DNA of 64,000 nt from Treponema sp. UBA4873. GTDB taxonomy: Bacteria > Spirochaetota > Spirochaetia > Treponematales > Treponemataceae. Each line of letters opens with the position of its first letter. Position 1 is the first letter of the stretch. The position numbers and the translations under genes are program-made. The DNA lies in contig DHDP01000002.1 of NCBI GenBank assembly GCA_002399405.1, positions 426,582-490,581 of the forward strand, in the 5' to 3' direction. The notes under the pieces are model-generated. The model ran no database searches. It worked only from the letters and a program-made list of their open reading frames with translations, and was not told where the DNA came from. This document shows, one piece after another, positions 43,848 through 52,496 of this stretch.

Positions 43848-44768
43848 ATGAAAAAGGTTATTGCGGTTTTAATGGGGCTGACGGTTCTTGCAACGGCATC
43901 GTTCGCAAAGACGTCGAAGAAGAAGGCAAAGGCGTACAACGTGTATCTCATCACGATGGATCAGATGGACCAGCACTGGGTGCACGTGAACGCGGGCGCA
44001 AAACGGGCCGCGGACGAACTCGGGAACGTGAACTACAAGTGGTCCGCTCCCGATATTAAGGACGACAACAAACAGATCGAGTGCGTCAACAATGCCGTCG
44101 CCGGCGGAGCGGACGCAATCATGATTGCGGCGAACGGACCGACGGCAATAACAGCCGCGCTGAAAGAGGCCGCGTCGGAAGGCGCAAAAATTATTTACGT
44201 AGACAGCCCTGCTGATTTTCCGGCAGTGCAGACTCTTTCCACCGACAACAAAGCGGCCGGAAAGACTGCAGGCGAAACGATGATAAAGGAACTCAAGGCA
44301 CGGGGAGCCGCGTCGGGAAAAATCGGCATTGTTTCCGTAAATGCTGCAACGGCGTCTACCGTAGCGCGAGAGGAAGGCTTCCGTTCCGCGTTTGCGGGAA
44401 CTGCTTATGACGTTCTCGTTACGCAGTTCTGCGACGGCGATGCAGCGCGTTCGAAAGACGCAGCCGCGAACTTCATTACGCAGGGATGCGTCGGAATTTT
44501 CGGTGCGAACGAAGGTTCGACGGTCGGAGTCGGAAACGCCGTTGCGGAAGCGGGCAGCAAAGTCGTCGGCGTCGGATTCGACAATTCCGATATGATTAAG
44601 AATCTTATTAAAAAAGGATATCTGCTCGCGACGATGGTTCAGAATCCCGAGGTGATGGGATATGAAGGGATGAAGAGCACGGTAAAAGCCCTTAAAGGCG
44701 AAAAAGTGAGTCCGGCCGTCGTCGATACGGGCGTTTCCGTACAGACGAAAGACCATATCATTCAGTAG
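43848..44768 (+). CDS. rbsB: Sugar ABC transporter periplasmic binding protein, RbsB-like
   Basis: 306 residues. Signal peptide (1-20, LATASFA), lysine-rich mature start, then a Peripla_BP_4 domain: YLITMDQMDQHWVHVNAGAK, GGADAIMIAANGPTAI, IYVDSPADFP, and GVGFDNSDMIKNLIKKGYL. Binds the sugar for RbsA/RbsC. GGAGG lies before the ATG. The ligand cannot be told; family members bind ribose, galactose, xylose, allose or autoinducer-2. Ends at a long bidirectional terminator. Confidence 0.94.
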   Translation: MKKVIAVLMGLTVLATASFAKTSKKKAKAYNVYLITMDQMDQHWVHVNAGAKRAADELGNVNYKWSAPDIKDDNKQIECVNNAVAGGADAIMIAANGPTAITAALKEAASEGAKIIYVDSPADFPAVQTLSTDNKAAGKTAGETMIKELKARGAASGKIGIVSVNAATASTVAREEGFRSAFAGTAYDVLVTQFCDGDAARSKDAAANFITQGCVGIFGANEGSTVGVGNAVAEAGSKVVGVGFDNSDMIKNLIKKGYLLATMVQNPEVMGYEGMKSTVKALKGEKVSPAVVDTGVSVQTKDHIIQ

Positions 44769-44816
44769 CCTTCGGAATCGGCAGGTCAACATACTCCGCC
44801 GTAAGCATGCAGCGGG

Positions 44817-44835
44817 GTATTAAAACCTCCGTACG
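44817..44835 (+). repeat. Short intergenic repeat, copy 3
   Basis: GGTATTAAAACCTCCGTACG matches the inverse of 56776-56796. Just upstream, ATACTCCGC pairs with GCGGGGTAT (44791-44820) to form a hairpin. Confidence 0.45.
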
Positions 44836-44885
44836 CATAAAAAAGCCGGCGTATCCTCAAAACGGATACGCCGGCTTTTTTATGC
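44835..44885. terminator. Bidirectional terminator between convergent transport operons
   Basis: A perfect stem of 22 bp, from GCATAAAAAAGCCGGC to its complement, around a 7-base loop (TCAAAAC), with A-runs on the left and T-runs on the right. It serves the sugar-binding-protein gene on the plus strand and the amino-acid ATPase gene on the minus strand. Confidence 0.93.
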
Positions 44886-44898
44886 GGCAGAACGACCG

Positions 44899-45627
44899 TT
44901 ACAGCACTTTGTTCAGAAAATCTATGGTCCGGTGTTCTTTCGGGTGAGCGAAAATGTCTTCCGGCGACCCCTGCTCGACGATGTAGCCGCCGTCCATGAA
45001 AATAACGTGGTTTGAAACTTCCCGCGCAAATCCCATTTCGTGCGTGACGACGATCATAGTCATGCCGTTCTGCGCGAGTTTTTTCATCACTTCGAGAACT
45101 TCGCCGACCATTTCGGGATCAAGCGCGCTTGTCGGCTCGTCGAAGAGCATGAGATCAGGTTCCATCGCGAGCGCACGGGCTATGGCGACTCGCTGCTGCT
45201 GGCCGCCGGAAAGCTGCTTCGGGTAGCAGTCGGCTTTTTCTTCAAGACCGACCTGCGCGAGCAGTTCATGAGCTTTTTCCACAGCTTCGCTTTTCGTGCA
45301 ATGTCTGCGGTCCACGGGTGCAAGCATGATGTTGCCGAGCACGGTGAGATGCGGAAACAGATTGAACTGCTGGAAAACCATACCTATGTTTTCGCGGATT
45401 TTATTAATATCCGCGTGCTTCTTCGTGATGATTCTTCCGTCGATTTCCACGGTGCCGCTGTCGGGCGTTTCGAGTGCGTTGATGCAGCGGAGGAACGTAC
45501 TCTTACCCGAACCTGACGGCCCGATAATGCTCAGAACTTCTCCGCGGTTTACCGAAATCGAGACGTCTTTGAGGACTTCGAGGCTGCCGAAACTTTTCTT
45601 CAGATTAGTGACGTTTACCATTGCCAT
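44899..45627 (-). CDS. glnQ: Polar amino-acid ABC transporter ATPase, GlnQ/HisP type
   Basis: 242 residues from the ATG behind AAGGAG; the start overlaps the end of the permease gene by 23 bases. GPSGSGKSTFLRC, the Q-loop VFQQFNLFPHLTV, LSGGQQQRVAIARAL, LMLFDEPTSALDPEMV and VVTHEMGFAREV are all intact. Last gene of the minus-strand amino-acid transport operon. Confidence 0.96.
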   Translation of the reverse strand: MAMVNVTNLKKSFGSLEVLKDVSISVNRGEVLSIIGPSGSGKSTFLRCINALETPDSGTVEIDGRIITKKHADINKIRENIGMVFQQFNLFPHLTVLGNIMLAPVDRRHCTKSEAVEKAHELLAQVGLEEKADCYPKQLSGGQQQRVAIARALAMEPDLMLFDEPTSALDPEMVGEVLEVMKKLAQNGMTMIVVTHEMGFAREVSNHVIFMDGGYIVEQGSPEDIFAHPKEHRTIDFLNKVL

Positions 45628-46276
45628 TGCGGAGACTCCTTTCCAATTTGTTTGAAAGCATAGAGAGCAGCTTAATAAGGACAAGATACATGAGGGCGAC
45701 GAGCGCCCACGTTTTGAACGATTCGAACGTCGTGGCAATTATTAATTTTCCGGTCTGCGTAAGCTCGCGTATGCCGATGACCGAAAGAATCGACGTGTCT
45801 TTGAGCGTAATGATGAACTGATTCAGCAGCGCCGGAATGACGATGCGGATCGCCTGCGGTATGATGACCTTAATCATGGCGCGGGACTTCGGGAGACCGA
45901 GCGAACGCGCCGCTTCCATTTGTCCTTTGTCGATGGCCATGATTCCCGAGCGGAATATTTCCGATATGTACGCGCCCGCGTTCAGCGTAAGCGTAATGAT
46001 GCCCGCCACGTCGGGAGAAAGTCTGAACGAGGGAATGATTGTCTGCAGTAATTGAGGTATGCCGAAGTAGATAAAGAACGCCTGAACGATGAGCGGCGTT
46101 CCGCGGATTATATCAAGATACACGGCGTCTATGACTCTGAGGACCTTGCTCCGCGAGAGCGCCATGAGACAGAACAACATACCGAGAACAGCACCCAGCA
46201 CGAGAGAGACGACGGTCAGCCGTACGGTTACGAGCAGACTTGCCGCCAGTCTTGTTAATACTACAGACAGATTCAT
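45605..46276 (-). CDS. glnP: Polar amino-acid ABC transporter permease, HisM/GlnP type
   Basis: 223 residues, usual length; five or so membrane segments. The conserved loop EAARSLGLPKSRAMIKVIIPQAIR and the segment DIIRGTPLIVQAFFIYFG are diagnostic. Forms a homodimeric channel with the ATPase gene product. A hairpin element lies between it and the binding-protein gene. Confidence 0.95.
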   Translation of the reverse strand: MNLSVVLTRLAASLLVTVRLTVVSLVLGAVLGMLFCLMALSRSKVLRVIDAVYLDIIRGTPLIVQAFFIYFGIPQLLQTIIPSFRLSPDVAGIITLTLNAGAYISEIFRSGIMAIDKGQMEAARSLGLPKSRAMIKVIIPQAIRIVIPALLNQFIITLKDTSILSVIGIRELTQTGKLIIATTFESFKTWALVALMYLVLIKLLSMLSNKLERSLRNGNGKRH

Positions 46277-46303
46277 AAAATCAATTCCTATTATATTAAA
46301 GTA

Positions 46304-46337
46304 GTATTTTCAAAAGTCATTCGACTTTTGAAAATAC
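46304..46337. repeat. 15-bp inverted repeat between binding-protein and permease genes
   Basis: GTATTTTCAAAAGTC-ATTC-GACTTTTGAAAATAC, perfect. Same geometry (15-bp stem, 4-base loop) as hairpin 1 of the elements at 882 and 24978 but different sequence. It likely stabilises the upstream binding-protein message or reduces read-through. Confidence 0.6.
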
Positions 46338-46350
46338 CTCGTTATAATTA

Positions 46351-47109
46351 TTATTTTTTAATGTATGTATCGAGTATCTTCTGATACGTGCCGTCGGCTT
46401 TGATGTCCTCAAGACCTTTGTTGAACTTCGCAAGCAGGTCTCCGTTGAGACCCTTGCTTACTGCAAATCCGTACGAGCTTCCCTGCTCTTTCGGCGTCAC
46501 GATTTTAAGGCCGACGTTCTGGGAAATGGCGTAGCCGAGCACCGGATAATCCTCGAAACAGGCGACCGTGTTGCCCGTGCGGACGTCCTCGTACATGTTC
46601 GCGGAATCCTCAAAATAGGATACGTCGAATCCGTATTTGTCCTTGATTGATTCCGCGAAAGCAGCGCCTTCCGTTCCCGTTTTAATCGCGACTTTTTTGC
46701 CTTTGAGGTCGTCGTAGGAAGCGATTGCGCTGTTTTTCGCGACGCCCATCACGACGCCGGAATCGAAATACGGTTCGGAAAAGTCGAATTTCTGTTTGCG
46801 CTCTTCGGTGATGCTCATGCCGGCAATAACGCCGTCGGACTGCTTCGATTCAAGCGACTGAACCGCAGCGTGGAAGCCGAGAACCTGCAGCTGATACTTG
46901 AAGCCCTGGTCCTTCGAGACGGCGTCGAGAATGTCCATGTCGATTCCGACGAATTTGCCGTCTGCGTTTTCGAACTCAAACGGCGCAAACGTAGTGTCAG
47001 TCGCAATGAGATAGACTTTGTCGGATGCCTGTGCCGTCTTTTTGGCACAGCCGGTGAAAACAGCTCCGGCGAGAACCGCAGCCAGCAGAGTAGAGATGAT
47101 TTTTTTCAT
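46351..47109 (-). CDS. Polar amino-acid ABC transporter binding lipoprotein
   Basis: 252 residues. Lipobox VFTGC with the modified C21; mature protein is a family-3 solute-binding domain (FAPFEFENADGKFVGIDMDI, then IAGMSITEERKQKFDFSEPYF, and VRTGNTVACFEDYPVLGYA). Anchored lipoprotein delivering an amino acid to the permease. AGGAG-like site precedes the ATG. Cystine, glutamine, arginine or similar cannot be separated. Confidence 0.94.
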   Translation of the reverse strand: MKKIISTLLAAVLAGAVFTGCAKKTAQASDKVYLIATDTTFAPFEFENADGKFVGIDMDILDAVSKDQGFKYQLQVLGFHAAVQSLESKQSDGVIAGMSITEERKQKFDFSEPYFDSGVVMGVAKNSAIASYDDLKGKKVAIKTGTEGAAFAESIKDKYGFDVSYFEDSANMYEDVRTGNTVACFEDYPVLGYAISQNVGLKIVTPKEQGSSYGFAVSKGLNGDLLAKFNKGLEDIKADGTYQKILDTYIKK

Positions 47110-47227
47110 GTAAAACTCCTATTAGGATAACCTTTTGGAAAATTATCACCTATTTTGCGGTTCTTTGCAACATTATACGGCGCTACAGGCTGTTGTCATA
47201 CCAATTTTTATAAAATAAAAACCAGAA

Positions 47228-47734
47228 TTATTTACTTCGTTCAAACAGCAGACCGAAAATCAGGTGCGTGAACGGCGCAGCGGCATACATGTTCCAAAAG
47301 AAGGCCATAGGAAAATTCCTGATTACAGTGCCGACCCAGACAGCCGGCAGCTGCGACCATACCCCTTTGGCAAGAATCATGTTGAACAGAATGGAAGCGA
47401 CCAGACTCATCGTCGGACACATTATTCCGACCGTACAGGCCTGACGTATTATTCTGCAGAAAAAAGGATTGTCTCTGGAAAAATCGACATATTTTGAGGC
47501 AACTGCGGCTCCTGTCCGGTTGCCCCACAAGTTTGAGAACAGCAGAACGACAAGCCCCATGTAAGAAGTTTCTTTTAGCGCGTCGAGAAAAATGCCGTTC
47601 GTCATGTTGCTGAAACCGCCTGAAGCAAACGTCACTCCCGTTTTGATTGCAACGTTATACACTTCCATTCCGTATGCCATAGCATACGACATGACGAGTC
47701 CGAAAATAAATCCCTGGAATTTTGTTTTAGGCAT
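47228..47734 (-). CDS. DUF2798-type membrane protein
   Basis: 168 residues with four membrane segments (about 8-28, 55-72, 98-120, 140-160). The pattern KFQGFIFGLVMSYAMAYGMEVYN and the repeated half starting at MCPTMSLVASILFNM suggest an internal duplication, as in DUF2798. Function unknown. AGGAG precedes the start. A large hairpin lies in its leader. Confidence 0.7.
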   Translation of the reverse strand: MPKTKFQGFIFGLVMSYAMAYGMEVYNVAIKTGVTFASGGFSNMTNGIFLDALKETSYMGLVVLLFSNLWGNRTGAAVASKYVDFSRDNPFFCRIIRQACTVGIMCPTMSLVASILFNMILAKGVWSQLPAVWVGTVIRNFPMAFFWNMYAAAPFTHLIFGLLFERSK

Positions 47735-47765
47735 GAAAGATATCTCCTGTTTTGTTAATAAAGTT

Positions 47766-47818
47766 AAGTCAGAAAAAGACGTAATCTATGTGATTTGATA
47801 GACTACGCCTTCCGACTT
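47766..47818 (-). promoter_or_regulatory. Hairpin in the leader of the DUF2798 gene
   Basis: On the minus strand AAGTCGGAAGGCGTAGTCTAT can pair, with a few mismatches, with ATAGATTACGTCTTTTTCT plus GACTT, around an 8-base loop. It lies between the esterase and DUF2798 genes and may terminate or attenuate transcription. Confidence 0.45.
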
Positions 47819-47917
47819 ATTTCTACAAAATGCAAAAGATATATTCCTTTTGTCTGACTGAATAAATTATATCTTTTTTCGATTTTTTATGCAAACCGCA
47901 TACCTGAATCAGTATTA

Positions 47918-48607
47918 TTATTTTGCTTCCATGATATACAGCAGTCCTTTCACAATACGCTGCTGCACGTCTTTGAAATGACCGCCCGTATTGACTTCAA
48001 AAAAAGGCGCATACGGCGCGAGCGCTTCAATTGTCCGCTGCGTGCAGTCCGTTACCGTTGCCATAACGGAATTGCGGGATTCATTTTCCCTGTCGCCGAG
48101 CGAAATATAAATACGCGGCGTCTTCACTTCGGGCACATGCGTCCGAACATATTCCACCCACTGCGGAAACCACAAGGAGCCGGACACGCATGCGCAGCTC
48201 GAAAAGTATTTGCTTTTGTAAAGCGCATACAGTGCGAGCAGTCCCGCAAGCGAATAGCCTGTAATCGCTCTGTTTTCGGGAGTCGGAACAGTTCTGTAAA
48301 CGTTGTCTATCGCCGGTGCAATATGCTGTTCGAGCAGCAGGAGAAACTTCGGTCCGCCGCCCGAAAACGGACCGAGGTTTTTACCGAGTCTCGGCGCGGG
48401 CCACGGTGAAAACGGCGTATTCCAGTCTTTTCCTTCAATGCCGGCCAGGATAAAAGGTTTGCAGCCGGAATCGAAGTGCGGAGCAAGCAGTTTCATAAGT
48501 TGTTCGACGTCCGTCTCGCCCATAAGATAGACCACCGGGAAACGCCGAACCGTATCGCCGTACTTCGGCGGAAGCGCGATATTAACGTTAAAATCGTTTA
48601 TTTCCAT
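47918..48607 (-). CDS. Alpha/beta hydrolase, esterase-D/Fes-like
   Basis: 229 residues from ATG 48607 (an in-frame TTG two codons earlier is possible; neither has a good ribosome site). Nucleophile elbow GYSLAG, acid candidate in SLGDRENES, and C-terminal His in NTGGHFKD. Looks like cytoplasmic esterases of the Esterase/PF00756 type that act on siderophore or acyl esters. No signal peptide. Single gene between an amino-acid transporter region and the divergent P83-like gene. Confidence 0.82.
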   Translation of the reverse strand: MEINDFNVNIALPPKYGDTVRRFPVVYLMGETDVEQLMKLLAPHFDSGCKPFILAGIEGKDWNTPFSPWPAPRLGKNLGPFSGGGPKFLLLLEQHIAPAIDNVYRTVPTPENRAITGYSLAGLLALYALYKSKYFSSCACVSGSLWFPQWVEYVRTHVPEVKTPRIYISLGDRENESRNSVMATVTDCTQRTIEALAPYAPFFEVNTGGHFKDVQQRIVKGLLYIMEAK

Positions 48608-48733
48608 AACCAATAATAACGGCAGGATACCGCTGATTTTTTATAGTATTGCTGAAATCAATACCATTTTTTCATTTCGAAAAAAGTACTGATTTTCATA
48701 ATTTGTTCCGATATTCCTAGTATAGGAGAAACT

Positions 48734-49600
48734 ATGTTCAGGAAAGCAATTTTTTCTTTGCTGCTGTGTGCAGCAACAGGTTTTCTTTTTGCTGCGGAAG
48801 CAGCTCAGATTGATACATCAATCCTTGACAAAGCGTATGCCGAGACGTATATCGACGATGCAGCGCCTGTGTCATGGAAAAACTACAACACCGGCAAACA
48901 GATCCGGGATATGGGCCGCAGGCTCGGTGCGGAAATTAAATATCAGGAGCAGGTGAATCATGCGGAATCTCCGTATGCGGGCGGCTCTCCTGATTTTAAG
49001 TACAAAGCCGTGCGTGTCTATCCGGGAACAAAAGCGGGAGCTGATGTTATTTACGTCGAAAAACACGCGGGCGTAAATACAATCCGGAATATGCGCCGCA
49101 TCGTATCCGGGTATATTGAACGTGCGTACGATATTCCGATGGATAAGGCCGATGAAATTGCCGGGAAAGTCTGCTACTGGAACACGAATCATTACGACGA
49201 CAAGGCGTATTTTAAGGCGAATTTCCAGGTGCGCATCCGCGAGGTTTTTGCAAACAAGACGTCGGTAATCGGTCTTGCACGCTCGTACAAAAACTGGCCG
49301 GGAAAGACGCGTATTGTCATTCCGTTCGTTCTGATAAAGGAGACTGTGCCCGATGCGGTTGAACCGGCACCGCAGCCCGAAGTGACCGCTCCGGAACCGC
49401 CGGCGGAAGCTCCAGCCGCAGAACCTGAGAACACGGAAGTACAGCCGGCGGCGCCCGAAACGGCGGGAACAAAGGCCGGACTGCCGGCGCTTACGATCGC
49501 GCTGCTGATTATTCTTGTTATTGCGGTAATCGTTCTTGTTATTTTCTTCGTGAAACGCGCAATGGATAAGAAAAAAGAGGACGAAAACAACCTGAATTAA
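48734..49600 (+). CDS. Exported P83/100-like protein with C-terminal membrane anchor
   Basis: 288 residues. Signal peptide (1-21). The periplasmic domain (about 25-205) contains KHAGVNTIRNMRRIVSGYI and CYWNTNHYDDKAYF, which resemble the N-terminal region of spirochaetal P83/100 antigens. A proline/alanine/glutamate-rich linker (about 210-248) leads to one transmembrane helix (about 252-275) and a basic cytoplasmic tail (KRAMDKKKEDEN). It thus spans from inner membrane into the periplasm. AGGAG before the ATG. The family match is from memory and tentative. Confidence 0.6.
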   Translation: MFRKAIFSLLLCAATGFLFAAEAAQIDTSILDKAYAETYIDDAAPVSWKNYNTGKQIRDMGRRLGAEIKYQEQVNHAESPYAGGSPDFKYKAVRVYPGTKAGADVIYVEKHAGVNTIRNMRRIVSGYIERAYDIPMDKADEIAGKVCYWNTNHYDDKAYFKANFQVRIREVFANKTSVIGLARSYKNWPGKTRIVIPFVLIKETVPDAVEPAPQPEVTAPEPPAEAPAAEPENTEVQPAAPETAGTKAGLPALTIALLIILVIAVIVLVIFFVKRAMDKKKEDENNLN

Positions 49601-49662
49601 TAATCGCCGGAAATACAGAGAACGGGACCGTTCCGTGAATGAAACTTCCGGGACGCCCTGTT

Positions 49663-51063
49663 CTAGAACCGGAAATAAATAAAAGGATTATACGTTGATG
49701 CGACGAGCATGCATACTGAAGCCGCAAAAAGGCAGATGATGCAGTATAGTTCGATTGCGAAGCCCGTTGTGTGTGCGTGAAGTTTCCCGTATGCGGTTTT
49801 CAAAACCGGCAGCGACGCGATGACCGCAGGAATAAAGAAAAACGCTCTGCTCATGACAGCCGCGTGTTCAGCTATATACTGACGCGCCGAAATGTCTGAC
49901 GGCGTGAACATGCGCTGAAGAACCGCGCACAGATCGGCGATGTCCGTTACGCGGAACAGTACCCATCCGGTAACGACGAAGAACATGGAAACGGCGATTG
50001 TTACGCATTTCGGCAGCCGCGCCATTAATTTCCCGGTAAACAATTTTTCGAATAATAACAGCACCGCATAATAAAATCCCCAGAGTACGAAATTCCATTC
50101 GGCACCGTGCCAGAATCCGGTAAGCAGCCACGTAATAATAATATTTCTGATAAGTTTCGCGCGCGAACATCTGCTTCCGCCGAGCGGTATGTATACGTAA
50201 TCTCTGAACCACGACGACAGCGTAATGTGCCATCTCCGCCAGAAGTCGGTGATGGAGGTTGCGGCATAAGGGTAGTCGAAATTCTGCGGAAAGTGGAACC
50301 CGAACATTCTGCCGAGTCCGATTGCCATCCTGCTGTATCCTGCGAAGTCGAAATAAATCTGGAACGTATACGCCAGAGCGGCAATCCAGAGAACAAGCGC
50401 GCCTGCATCCCTGTAGCTGCCGAATACGGAGTCCGCTATGACGGCCATGTTGTTTGCAATGAGCACCTTTGCCGCAAGACCTACAATGAACTGTTCGAGA
50501 CCGTTAATGAAATTGTCGAACGATTCGTGCCGGTTGTTGATTTCGTTTTCAATATCCGTGTAGCGGACAATGGGACCCGCTATAAGCTGCGGAAAAAGCG
50601 CGATGTACAACGTGAGATTGAGAAAATTTCTCTGGGCATGTGTTTTTTCCCGGTATACGTCGACGATGTATGAAAGCGCCTGAAACGTGTAAAAACTGAT
50701 TCCGATAGGCAGCGGTAAATCGGGCACGGTAACCGACGTACGGAAGAGTACGTTGATGTTCCGCACGAAAAATCCGGCGTACTTGAAGAATCCCAGCGCT
50801 GCCAGATTGCATACGACCGCCGATATAAGCAGAAATTTTCCGCTGCCGGCGGAACGGTTTTTTTCAATACCGATGCCGAATAAATAATTTACGCTTATTG
50901 AAGCAAGCATGAGAAAAATATACCGCGGTTCTCCCCATGCATAAAACAGCAGCGATGCGGCGCAGAGCAGAATGTTCCGGTACGTTCTGTTCGGTACGAC
51001 GTAATATGCCGTACATAGAAGGGGGGGAAAAACAAAAATGAAAATCATGCTGCTGAATAACAT
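49663..51063 (-). CDS. MBOAT-family membrane O-acyltransferase
   Basis: 466 residues from the ATG one base after the upstream gene's stop. About ten membrane segments; motifs PIGISFYTFQALSYIVDVYR, the tryptophan-rich FWRRWHITLSSWFRDYVYIPLGG and the catalytic His in WLLTGFWHGAEWNFVLWG. AlgI/DltB/PatA relatives move acyl groups across the membrane to polysaccharides. With the DHHW protein before it, it probably O-acetylates a surface or periplasmic glycan. Confidence 0.94.
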   Translation of the reverse strand: MLFSSMIFIFVFPPLLCTAYYVVPNRTYRNILLCAASLLFYAWGEPRYIFLMLASISVNYLFGIGIEKNRSAGSGKFLLISAVVCNLAALGFFKYAGFFVRNINVLFRTSVTVPDLPLPIGISFYTFQALSYIVDVYREKTHAQRNFLNLTLYIALFPQLIAGPIVRYTDIENEINNRHESFDNFINGLEQFIVGLAAKVLIANNMAVIADSVFGSYRDAGALVLWIAALAYTFQIYFDFAGYSRMAIGLGRMFGFHFPQNFDYPYAATSITDFWRRWHITLSSWFRDYVYIPLGGSRCSRAKLIRNIIITWLLTGFWHGAEWNFVLWGFYYAVLLLFEKLFTGKLMARLPKCVTIAVSMFFVVTGWVLFRVTDIADLCAVLQRMFTPSDISARQYIAEHAAVMSRAFFFIPAVIASLPVLKTAYGKLHAHTTGFAIELYCIICLFAASVCMLVASTYNPFIYFRF

Positions 51064-51064
51064 G

Positions 51065-52309
51065 TTATTTTTTATCCTTTTGAAATCCCAGTGAAGGAAG
51101 ATCCCCAATAATTAATAATTTTGATAAATGATTTTTCCGCATATATGTCTGCGCGTCGATTTCTTCTCCGTATACCTGCGGATAATGCCTGTAATCAAGG
51201 ACGTGCGTCTCGTTGTAATGGCTTGCGATAAGTTCGTTGATTGCGTTCGAGAAAGACGTTGCGAGAATCAGAATGTTTTCCGCGTTCGGATTGTCGAATT
51301 TGTAGACGACTTTCGCGTAATCGTCGCCGTAATACAGCCCGTAATGGTTGGAGTATGTGCTGTCGGGACATTCCGTCGACGATACATATCTTGAGCGCTG
51401 CCCGTACACCGCTTTTTTGTCGTTTATCCATGTTTCGTATTTCGGAACGGCGAAGTCGAATACGGTAAACTTTTCGGTCGAGTACTTAAGAAGATTGTCG
51501 CGTGAAAGAGAACCGTTGTAGACGACGTCGTATATACGAATGCCGAGCGGCTTCAGAAGTATGACAGAATCACCTTCCATCATCCGCATAATCTGCGTAT
51601 AGCCGATATACGAACCGTTGTAATTCCAGTGGTGGTCAGTCTGATAAAAATATTTTTTATATTCCTCGAAGGAGCCGAAAGTTAATTCCGCGTAACCGGC
51701 CATGTCGGGAAACATTTTCTTTACGTAATCGAATGCATCGTATTTATTAATATCGTTGAAATCGACGGAAACACTCGTATTGATGAAGTACAGATATTTC
51801 GGAAATGTAACCCGCCTGAGCATGGACGGGTCATAGATAGTATACACAAACTGATCGGGCGCGACAGGTTTTTTCACAAGATAGCCGGAATCGTCAAGTT
51901 TATAGGCAGTATCCGCGACTACCTCTGTATACGTATAGTGAGGTTTTTCGGCTGATTTTTCTGCAGCCTCTTCACCGGACTGATCGGCGGCCGGTACATC
52001 ATTTTTTCGGTTCTGCACCAGTTTCGCCGTTGCCGCCGTCAGTCCGTTCTGCGCCTGTTTTACGCCGTATTTTATTTCAGCCGAAAACAGCAGCTGGTCC
52101 GCAACGGCGTCTTCCGCCTGCTTCTGATATTTTCCCGAAAAAAAATCCGCCGGTGAAAAGAACGGAACGTGCTGCAGCGTACGCTGTTCCTCTTCGGAAA
52201 TATCTTTCTGCCCGCGGACCGGAAGCGAGTAAAACAACAGGAGAGCCGCGCAAATGCATATGACAAAGAGAAGAGAAAAAATCTTTCTGATTTCGGAACT
52301 ACGATTCAT
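51065..52309 (-). CDS. DHHW-motif protein, AlgJ/AlgX-like partner of the MBOAT protein
   Basis: 414 residues. One N-terminal membrane anchor (about 10-29), periplasmic remainder. The hallmark TDHHWNYNGSYIGY (about residue 222) is the SGNH-like catalytic Asp-His. Such proteins take acyl groups from the MBOAT protein and pass them to glycans in the periplasm. Linker region 98-130 is low-complexity. The stop is one base before the MBOAT start, so the two are coupled. Confidence 0.9.
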   Translation of the reverse strand: MNRSSEIRKIFSLLFVICICAALLLFYSLPVRGQKDISEEEQRTLQHVPFFSPADFFSGKYQKQAEDAVADQLLFSAEIKYGVKQAQNGLTAATAKLVQNRKNDVPAADQSGEEAAEKSAEKPHYTYTEVVADTAYKLDDSGYLVKKPVAPDQFVYTIYDPSMLRRVTFPKYLYFINTSVSVDFNDINKYDAFDYVKKMFPDMAGYAELTFGSFEEYKKYFYQTDHHWNYNGSYIGYTQIMRMMEGDSVILLKPLGIRIYDVVYNGSLSRDNLLKYSTEKFTVFDFAVPKYETWINDKKAVYGQRSRYVSSTECPDSTYSNHYGLYYGDDYAKVVYKFDNPNAENILILATSFSNAINELIASHYNETHVLDYRHYPQVYGEEIDAQTYMRKNHLSKLLIIGDLPSLGFQKDKK

Positions 52310-52458
52310 ATATAGTGCGCAAAGTATATACCAGACGGCGGAGTTTTGAAAGACAAAAAGAAGTGATGTTGCTGTCGGTATTTTTTGTGAAGTTCCGTTT
52401 AACTTAGTTTAAAAATATGGACCATTTTTGTTTCGAAGCAGTCCGCAGTAAATAAATA

Positions 52459-52487
52459 TTGACCGGATTGTACTCTGCGTTTAGAGT
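52459..52487 (+). promoter_or_regulatory. Promoter of the second two-component operon (leaderless mRNA candidate)
   Basis: TTGACC (52459-52464), 17-bp spacer, TAGAGT (52482-52487). Start predicted near 52494, three bases before the kinase ATG; no Shine-Dalgarno. Confidence 0.6.
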
Positions 52488-52496
52488 AGATATAGA

